NCBI GenBank assembly: GCA_965203735.1
Contig: OZ241909.1
Coordinates: 3,348,001 to 3,412,000 of the forward strand
Direction of reading: 5' to 3'
From: Bin55 sp965203735
GTDB lineage: Bacteria > Pseudomonadota > Gammaproteobacteria > Pseudomonadales > Azotimanducaceae
Length of the DNA: 64,000 bases
Shown here: in pieces, positions 25,655-34,536 of the stretch
Layout: the number at the start of each line of letters is the position of its first letter
Position numbering within the stretch: the first letter of the stretch is position 1
The notes under the pieces: model-generated
Databases searched by the model: none
Told to the model about the DNA's origin: nothing
The model's input: the letters and a program-made list of their open reading frames with translations, nothing else
Translations under genes and position numbers: made by a program

Positions 25655-26011
25655 CTATTTCCTAATGATCCGGCGAGGACCCTTTCGGGTTCGGGCGTTC
25701 GTCTGTGTTCTTTGCCCTCGTACGGGTAGCCCTCTACGATGTCGCAGCCCACGATAGCATCGCAGGTCCATGAGTCTCTTGATGTTCATTGAACTTATTC
25801 GGCGAAGATCTCCTTCCACAGCGAGAGTTCCAATTTGCGCTCGAATCTTGTCCATTTGGTCTTCAGACAAGTCCTGAATCTTCACATTGGGATCGACATT
25901 GGCGGCTTCGCACACCTTCGTCGCTGTCGTTCGGCCAATTCCAAATATGTAGGTAAGCGAAACTCCAGCATGCTTGTTGTCTGGAACCATAACGCCTGCA
26001 ATTCGTGCCAT
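25655..26011 (-). CDS. rpsM: 30S ribosomal protein S13
   Basis: A 118-residue S13, at the 30S head and the subunit bridge. MARIAGVMVPDNKHAGVSLTYIFGIG and the basic C-terminal tail RGQRTQTNARTRKGPRR mark it clearly. First long gene of the alpha operon, four bases after rpmJ. Confidence 0.97.
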   Translation of the reverse strand: MARIAGVMVPDNKHAGVSLTYIFGIGRTTATKVCEAANVDPNVKIQDLSEDQMDKIRAQIGTLAVEGDLRRISSMNIKRLMDLRCYRGLRHRRGLPVRGQRTQTNARTRKGPRRIIRK

Positions 26012-26015
26012 GTAT

Positions 26016-26132
26016 CTATCCCTGTCTTTGCTTATGCCGTGGTTCGGTCTTGCAGATCACGTAAACGGTTCTCTTCCTTCGAACGATCTTGCAATTCCTG
26101 CACATCTTCTTCACCGACGCTCGTACTTTCAT
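26016..26132 (-). CDS. rpmJ: 50S ribosomal protein L36
   Basis: A 38-residue L36 read directly from the bases between rpsM and secY: begins MKVRASVKKMCRNCK and ends KTEPRHKQRQG. The zinc ligands Cys11, Cys14, Cys27 and His33 are all present, so it is the zinc-binding (C-plus) form. Position between secY and rpsM is the usual one. Confidence 0.95.
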   Translation of the reverse strand: MKVRASVKKMCRNCKIVRRKRTVYVICKTEPRHKQRQG

Positions 26133-26159
26133 TCGCAATTCCTCTCTGAACTTGATTCC

Positions 26160-27485
26160 CTACCGCGGTCGGCGGCTATAGTTCCTCAAGTTGGACTGTT
26201 CCATTAGCTTGGAGTACTGGCTCGACATCAAATGTGCTTGCACTTGAGCCATGAAGTCCATTGAGACTACGACCACGATCAATAACGCAGTGCCTCCCAA
26301 CTGAAACGTCACGTTAAAAAGAACAATCATGAATTCGGGAAGTAGACATACGCTCGTAACGTACGCGGAGCCGAAGATCGTAAGTTTGGTCGTTACGTCG
26401 TCAAGGTAGTCCGCTGTCTGTTTGCCTGGTCGAATACCCGGAATGTATGCGCCCTGACGTTTGAGATTGTCGGCCATTTCACCCGGATCGCGCACGATGG
26501 CGGTGTAGAAAAAGCTGAAAAACACAATCCCCGCAGCGAACATCATTATGTAAAGAGGTTGTCCGGGGCTCAGCACCAGCGCTATTTCCTCCAACCAGCC
26601 TAAACCAGGACTTTGGCCAAACCATTGAGCCATTGAAGCCGGAGCCAACAAGAGACTCGACGCGAAGATTGCTGGAATTACACCAGCCATATTGACCTTG
26701 AGCGGCAAGTGGCTGGACTGGGCCTGAACCATTCTGCGACCCTGCTGCCGCTTCGCATAATTGATTGTTATCCGTCGTTCGCCACGTTCGATGAAGACGA
26801 CAAAACCCACAACTCCAATTGCCACTACTCCAATCAGCAGCAAGAAGGCAAGATTGATATCACCTTGCCGCGCTGCCTCGAAGGACTGCCCGATTGCTCC
26901 TGGGAAGCCCGACACGATGCCCGCGAAGATCAACAGTGAGATTCCGTTTCCGACGCCGTGCTCTGTAATCTTCTCGCCTAGCCACATCATGAACAATGCG
27001 CCGGTAACAAGCGTCACAACAGATATGAAAAAGAACCCAAATCCCGGTACGAAAGGAAGTCCTTGGGCGACGAGAGTCCCCGTAAGCGCTGTTCCTTGAA
27101 CCAAGGAGATCAGCAATGTTCCGTAGCGGGTGTATTTTGTGATCTTCCGCCGTCCCGCTTCGCCTTCCTTGCGCAGCTGGTTCAACCGTGGATACATCAT
27201 CGTGACAAGATTCATGATGATGCTTGATGTAATGTAGGGCATGACACCGAGCGCAAGAATGCTCATCCTTTCCAGCGCACCGCCCGAGAACATGTTGAAT
27301 AAGTCGAGAATGCCGCCCTGGTTCTGGTCGAACAGGTTCTGCAAAGCGTCCGGATTGATGCCGGGCACCGGTATGTGAGTACCGATGCGGTACACGAGCA
27401 ACGCGAACAATACGAAGAGTAGTCGGTTCCTCAGTTCCGACAATCCTGTTTGTACCCCAGCTAGAGCCGGCGCAGCCGTTGCCAT
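26160..27485 (-). CDS. secY: preprotein translocase subunit SecY
   Basis: A 441-residue channel of the Sec translocon with ten membrane helices. Plug-region sequence GTHIPVPGINPDAL, RKEGEAGRRKITKYTRYGT and NLKRQGAYIPGIRPG loops are typical. Start ATG 27485, seven bases after rplO; the longer frame runs into rplO. Its partners secE (55,648-56,028) and syd (14,343-14,924) are also in this window. Sits in the spc operon between rplO and rpmJ as usual. Confidence 0.97.
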   Translation of the reverse strand: MATAAPALAGVQTGLSELRNRLLFVLFALLVYRIGTHIPVPGINPDALQNLFDQNQGGILDLFNMFSGGALERMSILALGVMPYITSSIIMNLVTMMYPRLNQLRKEGEAGRRKITKYTRYGTLLISLVQGTALTGTLVAQGLPFVPGFGFFFISVVTLVTGALFMMWLGEKITEHGVGNGISLLIFAGIVSGFPGAIGQSFEAARQGDINLAFLLLIGVVAIGVVGFVVFIERGERRITINYAKRQQGRRMVQAQSSHLPLKVNMAGVIPAIFASSLLLAPASMAQWFGQSPGLGWLEEIALVLSPGQPLYIMMFAAGIVFFSFFYTAIVRDPGEMADNLKRQGAYIPGIRPGKQTADYLDDVTTKLTIFGSAYVTSVCLLPEFMIVLFNVTFQLGGTALLIVVVVSMDFMAQVQAHLMSSQYSKLMEQSNLRNYSRRPR

Positions 27486-27492
27486 TACGTTT

Positions 27493-27927
27493 CTATTCCT
27501 CGACTCTTCCGCCAGCCGCTTCAATTGCCGTGCGGGCACCGCGGGTGGCCTTTAGTCCTTTCACAGTCACGGCTCTTTGAATAGTGCCAGACTGAATGAT
27601 TCGAACTCGTTTAATGTTGGAGGTAATCAATCCCGCTTTTCTGACACTTTCGATGTCAACGGTATCTCCTTCCGTCAAATTGAGTTCATGGAGACGGATT
27701 TCGTCCGTAACTCGTCCAATGCGGGACCGAAATCCAAAGGTCGGGATACGCTGCTGTAATGGCAATTGCCCACCTTCGAAACCTGGCGCAATGGATCCTC
27801 CAGAGCGTGATTTCTGTCCTTTGTGACCACGACCGCAAGTCTTTCCCTGTCCCGCAGAAGTACCTCGACCAACGCGCTTTCGAGTTCGGCGACTCCCCGG
27901 ATTGGTTTGTAGTTCGTTCAGCTTCAC
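27493..27927 (-). CDS. rplO: 50S ribosomal protein L15
   Basis: A 144-residue L15 with the Gly/Lys/Arg-rich N-terminus (RKRVGRGTSAGQGKTCGRGHKGQKSR) and FEGGQLPLQQRIPTFGF. Its start overlaps the rpmD stop by four bases (ATGA type). Confidence 0.97.
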   Translation of the reverse strand: MKLNELQTNPGSRRTRKRVGRGTSAGQGKTCGRGHKGQKSRSGGSIAPGFEGGQLPLQQRIPTFGFRSRIGRVTDEIRLHELNLTEGDTVDIESVRKAGLITSNIKRVRIIQSGTIQRAVTVKGLKATRGARTAIEAAGGRVEE

Positions 27928-28130
27928 GATGTCGACCTTTCTTCCACCTCGACCATGTAGCTTATTTTGTCGATCATTCCACGTACTGATGGCGTGTCCT
28001 CAATTTCGACCACCTGTCCAACTTTCCGTAGACCGAGACCGCGCGCACACGCTCGGTGCTTTTGCAATCGACCAAAAGCACTCTTAACCTGTCGAATCCG
28101 AATCATTTCGGATTTCTTCTTTCTAGCCAA
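27924..28130 (-). CDS. rpmD: 50S ribosomal protein L30
   Basis: A 68-residue L30. Core IRQVKSAFGRLQKHRACARGLGLRKVG and EDTPSVRGMIDKISYMV are typical. I chose TTG 28130 because GGAGG lies nine bases upstream; it overlaps the rpsE stop by eight bases. An internal ATG at 28106 would give the usual 60 residues but has no good ribosome site. Confidence 0.93.
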   Translation of the reverse strand: MARKKKSEMIRIRQVKSAFGRLQKHRACARGLGLRKVGQVVEIEDTPSVRGMIDKISYMVEVEERSTS

Positions 28131-28632
28131 AACCGCGAACCTCCGCTTCGGTCTTGTCTCGTTTCAACGCCACCGCCCTTGGCGAGCGCATGTTGACCAA
28201 TCCCTTGACGGTCGCTCGTACAACGTTGGTCGGATTCGTTGATCCATAGCACTTGGCGAGAACGTCTCGGACTCCTGCGGCTTCAAGTACTGCGCGCATT
28301 GTTCCTCCGGCAATCACTCCAGTTCCCTCCGAAGCAGGCTGCATGTAGATGCGCGATGCGCCGTGCTTCTCGGAAATTGGATGCCAAAGCTTTGGTCCAT
28401 TAAGTTCGATCTCGAACATGTTTCGACGTGCTATTTCGCCTGACTTCTCAATTGCTTGAACACGTTCACGAGCTTTTCCTCGTCCAAACCCAAATCGTCC
28501 AGCCCCGTCACCCACTACGGACAATGCAGTCCATGAAATCTGACGTCCGCCTTTGACGGTTTTCGCGACACGAGTTGAAGAAACGAGTTTCTCAACAATT
28601 CCTTCCTGTTTAATTTCTTCCGAATATGCCAT
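28123..28632 (-). CDS. rpsE: 30S ribosomal protein S5
   Basis: A 169-residue S5, involved in decoding fidelity. The spectinomycin-linked loop STRVAKTVKGGRQISWTALSVVGDG is intact, as is GFGRGKARE and the C-terminal FDRS5-type SPRAVALKRDKTEAEVRGFG ending. Two bases after rplR. Confidence 0.97.
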   Translation of the reverse strand: MAYSEEIKQEGIVEKLVSSTRVAKTVKGGRQISWTALSVVGDGAGRFGFGRGKARERVQAIEKSGEIARRNMFEIELNGPKLWHPISEKHGASRIYMQPASEGTGVIAGGTMRAVLEAAGVRDVLAKCYGSTNPTNVVRATVKGLVNMRSPRAVALKRDKTEAEVRGFG

Positions 28633-28634
28633 TA

Positions 28635-28985
28635 CTAAAACTCCATGCCAGCTTCGCGAGCTGCATCGGCGAGCGCTTTGACTCGACCGTGAAATTTGAA
28701 CCCGGACCGATCAAACGCCACTTTGGTCACACCGACATCCTTTGCTCGAGCTGCAACTAGCTCTCCCACCTTCTTAGCTGCTTCCACATTGCCTGTCGGA
28801 CCAGCTCGAAGTGAGTCCTCAAGTGTCGAAGCTTGCGTGAGCACTTTCTCACCCTCTGGAGAGATTAGCTGGGCGTATATGTGCTTTGACGATCTGTGTA
28901 CCGTCAATCGCACAATGCGAAGCTCGCGCATCTTCCGTCTGCCTCGCTTGGCTCTTCGAAGTCTTGATTCTCGCTTGCTGATCAT
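28635..28985 (-). CDS. rplR: 50S ribosomal protein L18
   Basis: A 116-residue L18, which binds 5S rRNA. LRIVRLTVHRSSKHIYAQLISPEG and KVAFDRSGFKFHGRVKALADAAREAGMEF are diagnostic. Start ATG 28985 is preferred over TTG 28991. Confidence 0.96.
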   Translation of the reverse strand: MISKRESRLRRAKRGRRKMRELRIVRLTVHRSSKHIYAQLISPEGEKVLTQASTLEDSLRAGPTGNVEAAKKVGELVAARAKDVGVTKVAFDRSGFKFHGRVKALADAAREAGMEF

Positions 28986-28998
28986 CGTCAAACCATCG

Positions 28999-29529
28999 CT
29001 ACTTCTTCGATTCCTTCCGCTTTACGTATTCGCCGACATATCGGACTCCTTTACCTTTATACGGTTCCGGAGGTCGCTTGCTCCGTATGTCGGCCGCAAC
29101 TTGACCCACAAGTTGCCTGTCCACTCCCGAGACCACAATTTCGGTCGGAGTTGGAGTCGCAAGCTCTATGCTGTCTGGTGGCGTAAATTCAACGGGGTGG
29201 GAAAACCCCAACTGAAGCACAAGCTTCTTTCCTTGAAGTTGGGCACGATAGCCGACGCCTTGAAGTTCAAGTCTCTTTTCCCACTTGGTGGATACTCCAG
29301 CCATCATATTTCGCAACAACGCTTGCATGGTGCCGGTCATTGCCCTTGCATGCCGAGTTTCACCAATAGTCCTAATCGAGACCTCCTCTCCATTGCGGGC
29401 CACTTCGACTCCATCGGCACGTACCTGTGTGAGTTGACCATTCGGTCCCTTTACCGATATTTCGATGTCTGTGATCTGGACATCTACGCCTTTGGGAATT
29501 GCAAGTGATCGTTCGGTAAGTCGGGACAT
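28999..29529 (-). CDS. rplF: 50S ribosomal protein L6
   Basis: A 176-residue L6 made of two repeated alpha/beta domains. MSRLTERSLAIPKGVDV at the start and RSKRPPEPYKGKGVRYVGEYVKRKESKK at the end (both halves shown separately as motifs) fit the family. ATG 29529; the 32 extra upstream codons overlap rpsH and are not genuine. Confidence 0.96.
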   Translation of the reverse strand: MSRLTERSLAIPKGVDVQITDIEISVKGPNGQLTQVRADGVEVARNGEEVSIRTIGETRHARAMTGTMQALLRNMMAGVSTKWEKRLELQGVGYRAQLQGKKLVLQLGFSHPVEFTPPDSIELATPTPTEIVVSGVDRQLVGQVAADIRSKRPPEPYKGKGVRYVGEYVKRKESKK

Positions 29530-29539
29530 CTCAGCTTCC

Positions 29540-29932
29540 TTAAAACACAGTGCAGAGCACTTCGCCGCCCAATCCCAGCCTGCGTGCTGAATGATCCGAC
29601 ATGAGCCCTTGATTCGTGCTGACAATTGCTATGCCCAATCCGCCTCGTACTCGTGGCAGTTCCTGCTGTTTCTGATAGACGCGCAATCCAGGACGGCTCA
29701 CTCTACGCAATTCCTCTATCACCGGGACCCCTTCGGCATACTTGAGCTGGATAGTTAGCGATGGCTTCACAGCTTCGTCAACAGAGAATCCACGAATGTA
29801 GCCTTCGTCTTCCAATACGCGACAAATCGCAACCTTGAGCTTTGAACTCGGCATCGACACGGACAGCATCGAAACGGCGCAAGCGTTTCGAATGCGAGTC
29901 AAGAAATCAGCTACGGGGTCCTGCATGCTCAT
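29540..29932 (-). CDS. rpsH: 30S ribosomal protein S8
   Basis: A 130-residue S8, a primary 16S binder and in E. coli the repressor of the spc operon. MSMQDPVADFLTRIRNA and RGGLGIAIVSTNQGLM are diagnostic. ATG 29932, four bases after rpsN. Confidence 0.97.
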   Translation of the reverse strand: MSMQDPVADFLTRIRNACAVSMLSVSMPSSKLKVAICRVLEDEGYIRGFSVDEAVKPSLTIQLKYAEGVPVIEELRRVSRPGLRVYQKQQELPRVRGGLGIAIVSTNQGLMSDHSARRLGLGGEVLCTVF

Positions 29933-29936
29933 GGCA

Positions 29937-30242
29937 CTACCAACTCGACTTCTTGAGGCCGGGAATGTCACCGCGCATGGCTGCCTCTCTGAGCTTCGAT
30001 CTCCCAAGACCGAATCGTCGATACACGCCGCGAGGTCGACCAGTTAGACAACATCGCCTTCGCAAACGAATTGGGTTTGCGTTTCTCGGCAACGCTTGTA
30101 GCTTAAGCTGCGCGTCCCAGCGTTCCTCGTCGGAGAGCGTGCGATTGTTGATGATCGCCTTCAATTCTGCGCGTCTCACTTTGTACTTTGCGACTGTTTT
30201 TTCGCGTTTCTTCTCGCGTTCCAGAAGCGACTGCCTAGTCAA
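29937..30242 (-). CDS. rpsN: 30S ribosomal protein S14 (zinc-free long form)
   Basis: A 101-residue S14. LRRRCCLTGRPRGVYRRFGLGRSKLRE is the family signature; the two CxxC pairs of the short zinc form are missing, so it is the C-minus type. It sits three bases after rplE. Confidence 0.97.
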   Translation of the reverse strand: MTRQSLLEREKKREKTVAKYKVRRAELKAIINNRTLSDEERWDAQLKLQALPRNANPIRLRRRCCLTGRPRGVYRRFGLGRSKLREAAMRGDIPGLKKSSW

Positions 30243-30245
30243 TGT

Positions 30246-30797
30246 CTAACTCCTAAAGGGAAAGTTGAAGGCTCGAAGCAAGTCCAGACCCTCTTCATCG
30301 TTTCGAGCTGTGGTGGTTATGGCGATATCAAGACCTCGAATCGAATCGATTTCGTCGTAATTGATTTCCGGAAAAATTATCTGCTCCGTAACACCTATCG
30401 AGTAATTGCCGCGTCCATCGAACGCTCGAGGACTAAGACCGCGAAAATCACGTACCCTCGGAATGGCAATCCCAATCAGCCTTTCGACGAACTCATACAT
30501 GATGGTTCTACGAAGCGTTACCATGCATCCGATTGCATAGCCAGTCCGGATTTTGAAGACCGCTTCCGACTTTCGCGCACGGGTAATCTTCGGTCGCTGA
30601 CCCGCAATTTTCATTAGATCTTCAAATGCACTATCCAAGAGTTTGCGATCGCCTACCGCTTGTCCAACACCCATGTTCAACGTGACCTTTTCAAGTCTTG
30701 GAACCCGCATTACCGAGGAAAAACCGTATTGCGACATCAACTGAGGCCGAATCTCGCTGAGATACTTTTCCTGAAGTGTGTTCATAGCACTAGCCAT
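30246..30797 (-). CDS. rplE: 50S ribosomal protein L5
   Basis: A 183-residue L5, which binds 5S rRNA and contacts the P-site tRNA. RVPRLEKVTLNMGVGQA and IGIAIPRVRDFRGLSPRAFDGRGNYS are diagnostic. ATG 30797 is chosen; a TTG one codon earlier and an ATG at 30785 are alternatives. Confidence 0.96.
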   Translation of the reverse strand: MASAMNTLQEKYLSEIRPQLMSQYGFSSVMRVPRLEKVTLNMGVGQAVGDRKLLDSAFEDLMKIAGQRPKITRARKSEAVFKIRTGYAIGCMVTLRRTIMYEFVERLIGIAIPRVRDFRGLSPRAFDGRGNYSIGVTEQIIFPEINYDEIDSIRGLDIAITTTARNDEEGLDLLRAFNFPFRS

Positions 30798-30804
30798 CAA
30801 CTTC

Positions 30805-31116
30805 TTATGCGTCTATTCGCTCGCCCGTTGATCGAAAAAAACGAATCTTTTCTCCGTCTTCTTCACGAATTCCCACTTTGTCGGGCTTTTCCGTGTTGGG
30901 ATTGAAAATTGCCACATTGGACATGTGCAATGCTGCTTCCTGCGAAAAAATTCCTTGTCGTGCACCCGGTTGAGTCGCCCTGAGGTGTTTGCGTACCATA
31001 TTGACGTTTCCAACGACCACTCGATCGCCACCTACAAAACGCACGACGTTTCCGGTTCGTCCTCGGTCCTTACCGGCAAGGACTACAACCTCGTCGTCAA
31101 TGCGCAACCGCCTCAT
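30805..31116 (-). CDS. rplX: 50S ribosomal protein L24
   Basis: A 103-residue L24, an assembly initiator of the large subunit. The KOW motif DDEVVVLAGKDRGRTGNVVRFV opens the protein and NPNTEKPDKVGI follows. Two bases after rplN. Confidence 0.96.
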   Translation of the reverse strand: MRRLRIDDEVVVLAGKDRGRTGNVVRFVGGDRVVVGNVNMVRKHLRATQPGARQGIFSQEAALHMSNVAIFNPNTEKPDKVGIREEDGEKIRFFRSTGERIDA

Positions 31117-31118
31117 CT

Positions 31119-31487
31119 CTACAGTACCTCAGGTGCCAAAGAAACGATTCGCATGTAGCGGCGCGTGCGCAATTCACGCGTGACGGGACCGAAGATGCGG
31201 GTACCAATAGGTTCTTGGCTCTCATTGACGAGAACTGCAGCGTTTTGGTCAAACTTGATGAGCGATCCGTCCTGACGTCGTACGCCCTTTTTCGTTCGAA
31301 CCACGACCGCACGCATTATTTGCCCCTTTCTGACTCGGCTTCTAGGTGCGGCTTCCTTGACGGTGACACGTATTGTGTCCCCAATTCCCGCATATCTTCG
31401 GCGGGACCCGCCTAGCACCTTGATGCACTGAACGCGCCGTGCGCCACTATTGTCGGCGACATCGAGCACAGATTCGCTCTGAATCAT
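31119..31487 (-). CDS. rplN: 50S ribosomal protein L14
   Basis: A 122-residue L14 at the subunit interface. MIQSESVLDVADNSGARRVQCIKVLGG and GTRIFGPVTRELR are diagnostic. First gene of the spc group, 12 bases after rpsQ. Confidence 0.97.
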   Translation of the reverse strand: MIQSESVLDVADNSGARRVQCIKVLGGSRRRYAGIGDTIRVTVKEAAPRSRVRKGQIMRAVVVRTKKGVRRQDGSLIKFDQNAAVLVNESQEPIGTRIFGPVTRELRTRRYMRIVSLAPEVL

Positions 31488-31499
31488 CGACTCCTACTC

Positions 31500-31760
31500 C
31501 TATGCTTTCTCATCAATCGAGGACAGACGCCAAGACTTTGTCTTGGAAATCGGACGACACTCCTCGATGGTTACCCGATCTCCGACCTTTGCTTCATTGT
31601 TCTCGTCATGAGCTTGAAGTTTTGATCGTCGACCGATGATCTTCTTGTACAGAGGATGGCGAACGCGTCGATCAATACGAACCGCTATCGTCTTGTCGGC
31701 ACTGTCAGATACAACAATGCCATTCATTCGTCGTGTCAACGTCGCAGTGTTATCAGACAT
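31500..31760 (-). CDS. rpsQ: 30S ribosomal protein S17
   Basis: An 86-residue S17. MNGIVVSDSADKTIAVRIDRRVRHPLYKK and GDRVTIEECRPISKTKSW are diagnostic. ATG 31760 overlaps the rpmC stop by eight bases; the longer frame lies inside rpmC. Last gene of the S10 group. Confidence 0.96.
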   Translation of the reverse strand: MSDNTATLTRRMNGIVVSDSADKTIAVRIDRRVRHPLYKKIIGRRSKLQAHDENNEAKVGDRVTIEECRPISKTKSWRLSSIDEKA

Positions 31761-31947
31761 CGCGTCGTTCCCGAATAATGGTCTTGATTCGCGCAATCTC
31801 ACGTCGACTGTCGGTCAATAAGTGCGTCTGGGGAAGCTGATCCGTCGCTCGCTGAAAACGCATGTTGAATTGCTCCTTCAAGGCACGTTCCAATTCTTGC
31901 TTCAACTCTTCGTCAGTTAGGTCTCGAAGCTCGCTCGCATCCATCAC
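31753..31947 (-). CDS. rpmC: 50S ribosomal protein L29
   Basis: A 64-residue L29 near the exit tunnel. ASELRDLTDEELKQEL and FNMRFQRATDQL are typical. Overlaps rplP by four bases at its start. Confidence 0.96.
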   Translation of the reverse strand: MMDASELRDLTDEELKQELERALKEQFNMRFQRATDQLPQTHLLTDSRREIARIKTIIRERRDV

Positions 31948-32357
31948 ACCGTCCTTCGGGCAACCATGGATGTCGCAAAAGGCAACTTGCTCGATGCAAG
32001 TCTGAACGCGTGTCTAGCATCGTCTTCGCTCACACCAGCAACCTCATACAACATTCGCCCAGGTTGAATTTGAGCAACCCAATACTCGACTGAACCCTTT
32101 CCTTTTCCTTGACGAACTTCCAGAGGCTTCTTTGTAATGGGTTTGTCGGGAAATACCCGAATCCACACCTTGCCACCACGCTTCATCTGACGGGTCATGG
32201 CTCGTCGTGCCGCCTCGATCTGGCGGGACGTCATTCGACCTCGCCCAGTCGCCTTGAGTCCGAACTGACCAAAACATACGCGGTTCGACCTCTGGGCCAG
32301 ACCACGATTACGACCTTTCTGTTGTTTGCGAAACTTTGTTCTCGTCGGTTGTAGCAT
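31944..32357 (-). CDS. rplP: 50S ribosomal protein L16
   Basis: A 137-residue L16, close to the peptidyl-transferase centre. MLQPTRTKFRKQQKGRNRG, RQIEAARRAMTR and KMPFATSM-like ending are present. Six bases after rpsC. Confidence 0.97.
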   Translation of the reverse strand: MLQPTRTKFRKQQKGRNRGLAQRSNRVCFGQFGLKATGRGRMTSRQIEAARRAMTRQMKRGGKVWIRVFPDKPITKKPLEVRQGKGKGSVEYWVAQIQPGRMLYEVAGVSEDDARHAFRLASSKLPFATSMVARRTV

Positions 32358-32363
32358 TTGGAT

Positions 32364-33026
32364 TTACAGTCCCGCTGGACTTGCACCTCCATCCTGTCCT
32401 TCTATGACCTCGCCTCGGAAAATCCAAACCTTTACTCCCAAGACACCATAGGTTGTGTATGCTTCCGCCACTGCGTAGTCAATATCTGCTCGTAATGTGT
32501 GCAACGGCACTCGTCCTTCAGAATAGACTTCGGATCGCGCCAACTCGATTCCCATCAAGCGGCCGGACACGCGAACCTTGATACCTTCCGCACCCAATCG
32601 CATTGCGTTCTGCAAGACGCGCCGTACTGCGCGTCGGTACTGAACTCGCCGCTCCAACTGTTGAGCTACGTTTTGAGCGACCAGGAAGGCGTCCAATTCC
32701 GGTTTTCGAATCTCCTCAACATTCACGACAACAGTCGTGCCCACTAGTTCTTTTAGTTCACCTCGCAGCCTCTCGACATCCACACCACGCTGACCAATGA
32801 CCATCCCCGGCCGTGCCGTATGAATAGTTATGCGAGCGTCGGTGGATGGGCGTTCGATATCGATTCTGCTGACGAACGCTTGTGATAGTCGCTTCGAGAG
32901 ATACTCACGGATTTCCAGGTCGTTCTGAAGGTACTCGACGTACTTCTGCTTACCTGTGTACCAGACCGACGTGTGGTCTCGGACAATACCCAGCCGAAAT
33001 CCGTTTGGATTTACTTTTTGTCCCAT
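32364..33026 (-). CDS. rpsC: 30S ribosomal protein S3
   Basis: A 220-residue S3. MGQKVNPNGFRLGIVRDHTS opens it, a KH domain (about 40-110) contains GMVIGQRGVDVERLR, and GVLGVKVWIFRGEV closes the S3-C domain. About 50 bases after rplV. Confidence 0.97.
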   Translation of the reverse strand: MGQKVNPNGFRLGIVRDHTSVWYTGKQKYVEYLQNDLEIREYLSKRLSQAFVSRIDIERPSTDARITIHTARPGMVIGQRGVDVERLRGELKELVGTTVVVNVEEIRKPELDAFLVAQNVAQQLERRVQYRRAVRRVLQNAMRLGAEGIKVRVSGRLMGIELARSEVYSEGRVPLHTLRADIDYAVAEAYTTYGVLGVKVWIFRGEVIEGQDGGASPAGL

Positions 33027-33076
33027 GTACTTCCCGTCGCTAAGCGTCTATTCATGTCGAAGTCTCATCCATCCTT

Positions 33077-33406
33077 CTAATCGGCTACTGTGATCGTCAC
33101 GTGGCATGTGCGTTTTGTGATTCGAGCACCTCGTCCTCGGGCGCGAGCACGGAAACGCTTGAGACGAACTCCTTCGTTCACATAGACCTCTGCCACTTTA
33201 AGTTCGTCCACGTCCGCTCCCCAATTTGTCTCGGCGTTTGCCACAGCAGAATCCAGAACCTTGCGTACGAGAGGCGCACCTTTCTGTACGCCGTATTGAA
33301 GAATGTCAAACGCTTGTTCGACATTCTTGCCTCTAATCTGATCCGCAATAAGCCTCACCTTTTGGGGCGACACTCGCAATCTCTTGGCAACCGCACGTAC
33401 TCTCAT
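33077..33406 (-). CDS. rplV: 50S ribosomal protein L22
   Basis: A 109-residue L22 lining the exit tunnel. RVSPQKVRLIADQIRGKNVEQA and the hairpin with RARGRGARITKRTCHVTI are typical. ATG 33406 is preferred over TTG 33412. Confidence 0.96.
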   Translation of the reverse strand: MRVRAVAKRLRVSPQKVRLIADQIRGKNVEQAFDILQYGVQKGAPLVRKVLDSAVANAETNWGADVDELKVAEVYVNEGVRLKRFRARARGRGARITKRTCHVTITVAD

Positions 33407-33424
33407 ATCCAAATCCGCTACGTT

Positions 33425-33703
33425 CTACACGCGTGCCGTTCTGCGATCACCCGCATGGCCCTTGAAAGTGCGTGTCGGTGCAAATTCTCCGAGCTTGTGT
33501 CCCACCAATTCCTCAGTTATGAAAACCGGTACATGCTGGCGTCCGTTATGGACCATGATGGTCAATCCAACCATCTCAGGAACGATCATGGAACGTCGCG
33601 ACCATGTTCGAATAGGTCGACGATCGCTGGTCTGCTGAGCCTTTTCCACCTTTGCAAGCAAGTGAGTATCTACAAACGGACCTTTGCGCAACGCTCGTGG
33701 CAT
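33425..33703 (-). CDS. rpsS: 30S ribosomal protein S19
   Basis: A 92-residue S19 of the 30S head. MPRALRKGPFVDTHLLAKVEKAQ, TWSRRSMIVPEMVG and GHKLGEFAPTRTFKGHAG are diagnostic. Two bases after rplB. Confidence 0.97.
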   Translation of the reverse strand: MPRALRKGPFVDTHLLAKVEKAQQTSDRRPIRTWSRRSMIVPEMVGLTIMVHNGRQHVPVFITEELVGHKLGEFAPTRTFKGHAGDRRTARV

Positions 33704-33705
33704 AT

Positions 33706-34536
33706 CTACTTACCTCTTCCCCGTCGACGAATAATCATCGCATCGCTCGCTTTCTTTCGTCTTGTGCGATGTCCCTTGGTTGGAATTCCAGTCGGCGAAA
33801 CAGGATCTCGACCACCCGAGGACTTTCCTTCCCCGCCTCCATGTGGATGGTCGACAGGATTCATCGCCACTCCACGAACGGTTGGTCTGATTCCTCTCCA
33901 CCGCTTGGCACCTGCTTTTCCAAGAGATCTCAAGTTATGCTCACTGTTTCCCACTTCTCCCAGCACTGCTTTACATTCGCTCAACACTCTACGCATCTCG
34001 CCTGATCGAAGACGCAATGTTGCATGCGCTCCTTCGCGAGCCAACAGCTTTGCCGAGGTTCCCGCACTGCGTGCCAGCTGGGCACCTTTGCCAGGTTTCA
34101 TTTCAATGCAGTGAATCAGACTACCTAAGGGAATATTGCGTAACGGCATCGCATTACCTACTCGGATGGGTGCTGTAGACCCAGACCGAATTTCATCTCC
34201 AACTCTTAGCCCGCGCGGCGCAATAATGTAGCGTCGCTCTCCGTCCCTGTATTTCAATAGTGCGATGTGCGAACTTCGATTGGGATCGTATTCCAGTCGC
34301 TCAACGCTGGCAGGAACGCCATCTTTGTTTCGTTTGAAGTCGATAATGCGGTAGTGTTGCTTATGTCCACCACCACGATGGCGCGTTGTAATTCGACCTT
34401 TATTGTTGCGTCCCGCAGTCTTCGACTTCGGTTCCACCAAAGGCTTGTAGGGAGATCCCTTGTGCAAAGAGGGATCGACAACCTTGGCGACGAATCGTCG
34501 TCCTGGTGAAGTAGGCTTCAATCGAACTACCGGCAT
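33706..34536 (-). CDS. rplB: 50S ribosomal protein L2
   Basis: A 276-residue L2, needed for peptidyl transfer and subunit joining. GRITTRHRGGGHKQ and the catalytic-centre loop VRGVAMNPVDHPHGGGEGK (with the key His in DHPHGG) are intact. ATG 34536 overlaps the rplW stop (TGATG). Confidence 0.98.
   Translation of the reverse strand: MPVVRLKPTSPGRRFVAKVVDPSLHKGSPYKPLVEPKSKTAGRNNKGRITTRHRGGGHKQHYRIIDFKRNKDGVPASVERLEYDPNRSSHIALLKYRDGERRYIIAPRGLRVGDEIRSGSTAPIRVGNAMPLRNIPLGSLIHCIEMKPGKGAQLARSAGTSAKLLAREGAHATLRLRSGEMRRVLSECKAVLGEVGNSEHNLRSLGKAGAKRWRGIRPTVRGVAMNPVDHPHGGGEGKSSGGRDPVSPTGIPTKGHRTRRKKASDAMIIRRRGRGK

Noticed and set aside
33101..34114. 337-codon plus-strand frame opposite rplV, rpsS and rplB
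   Set aside because: It is antisense to three well-defined ribosomal protein genes and its composition (Ser, Arg, Cys, Leu rich) reflects that.
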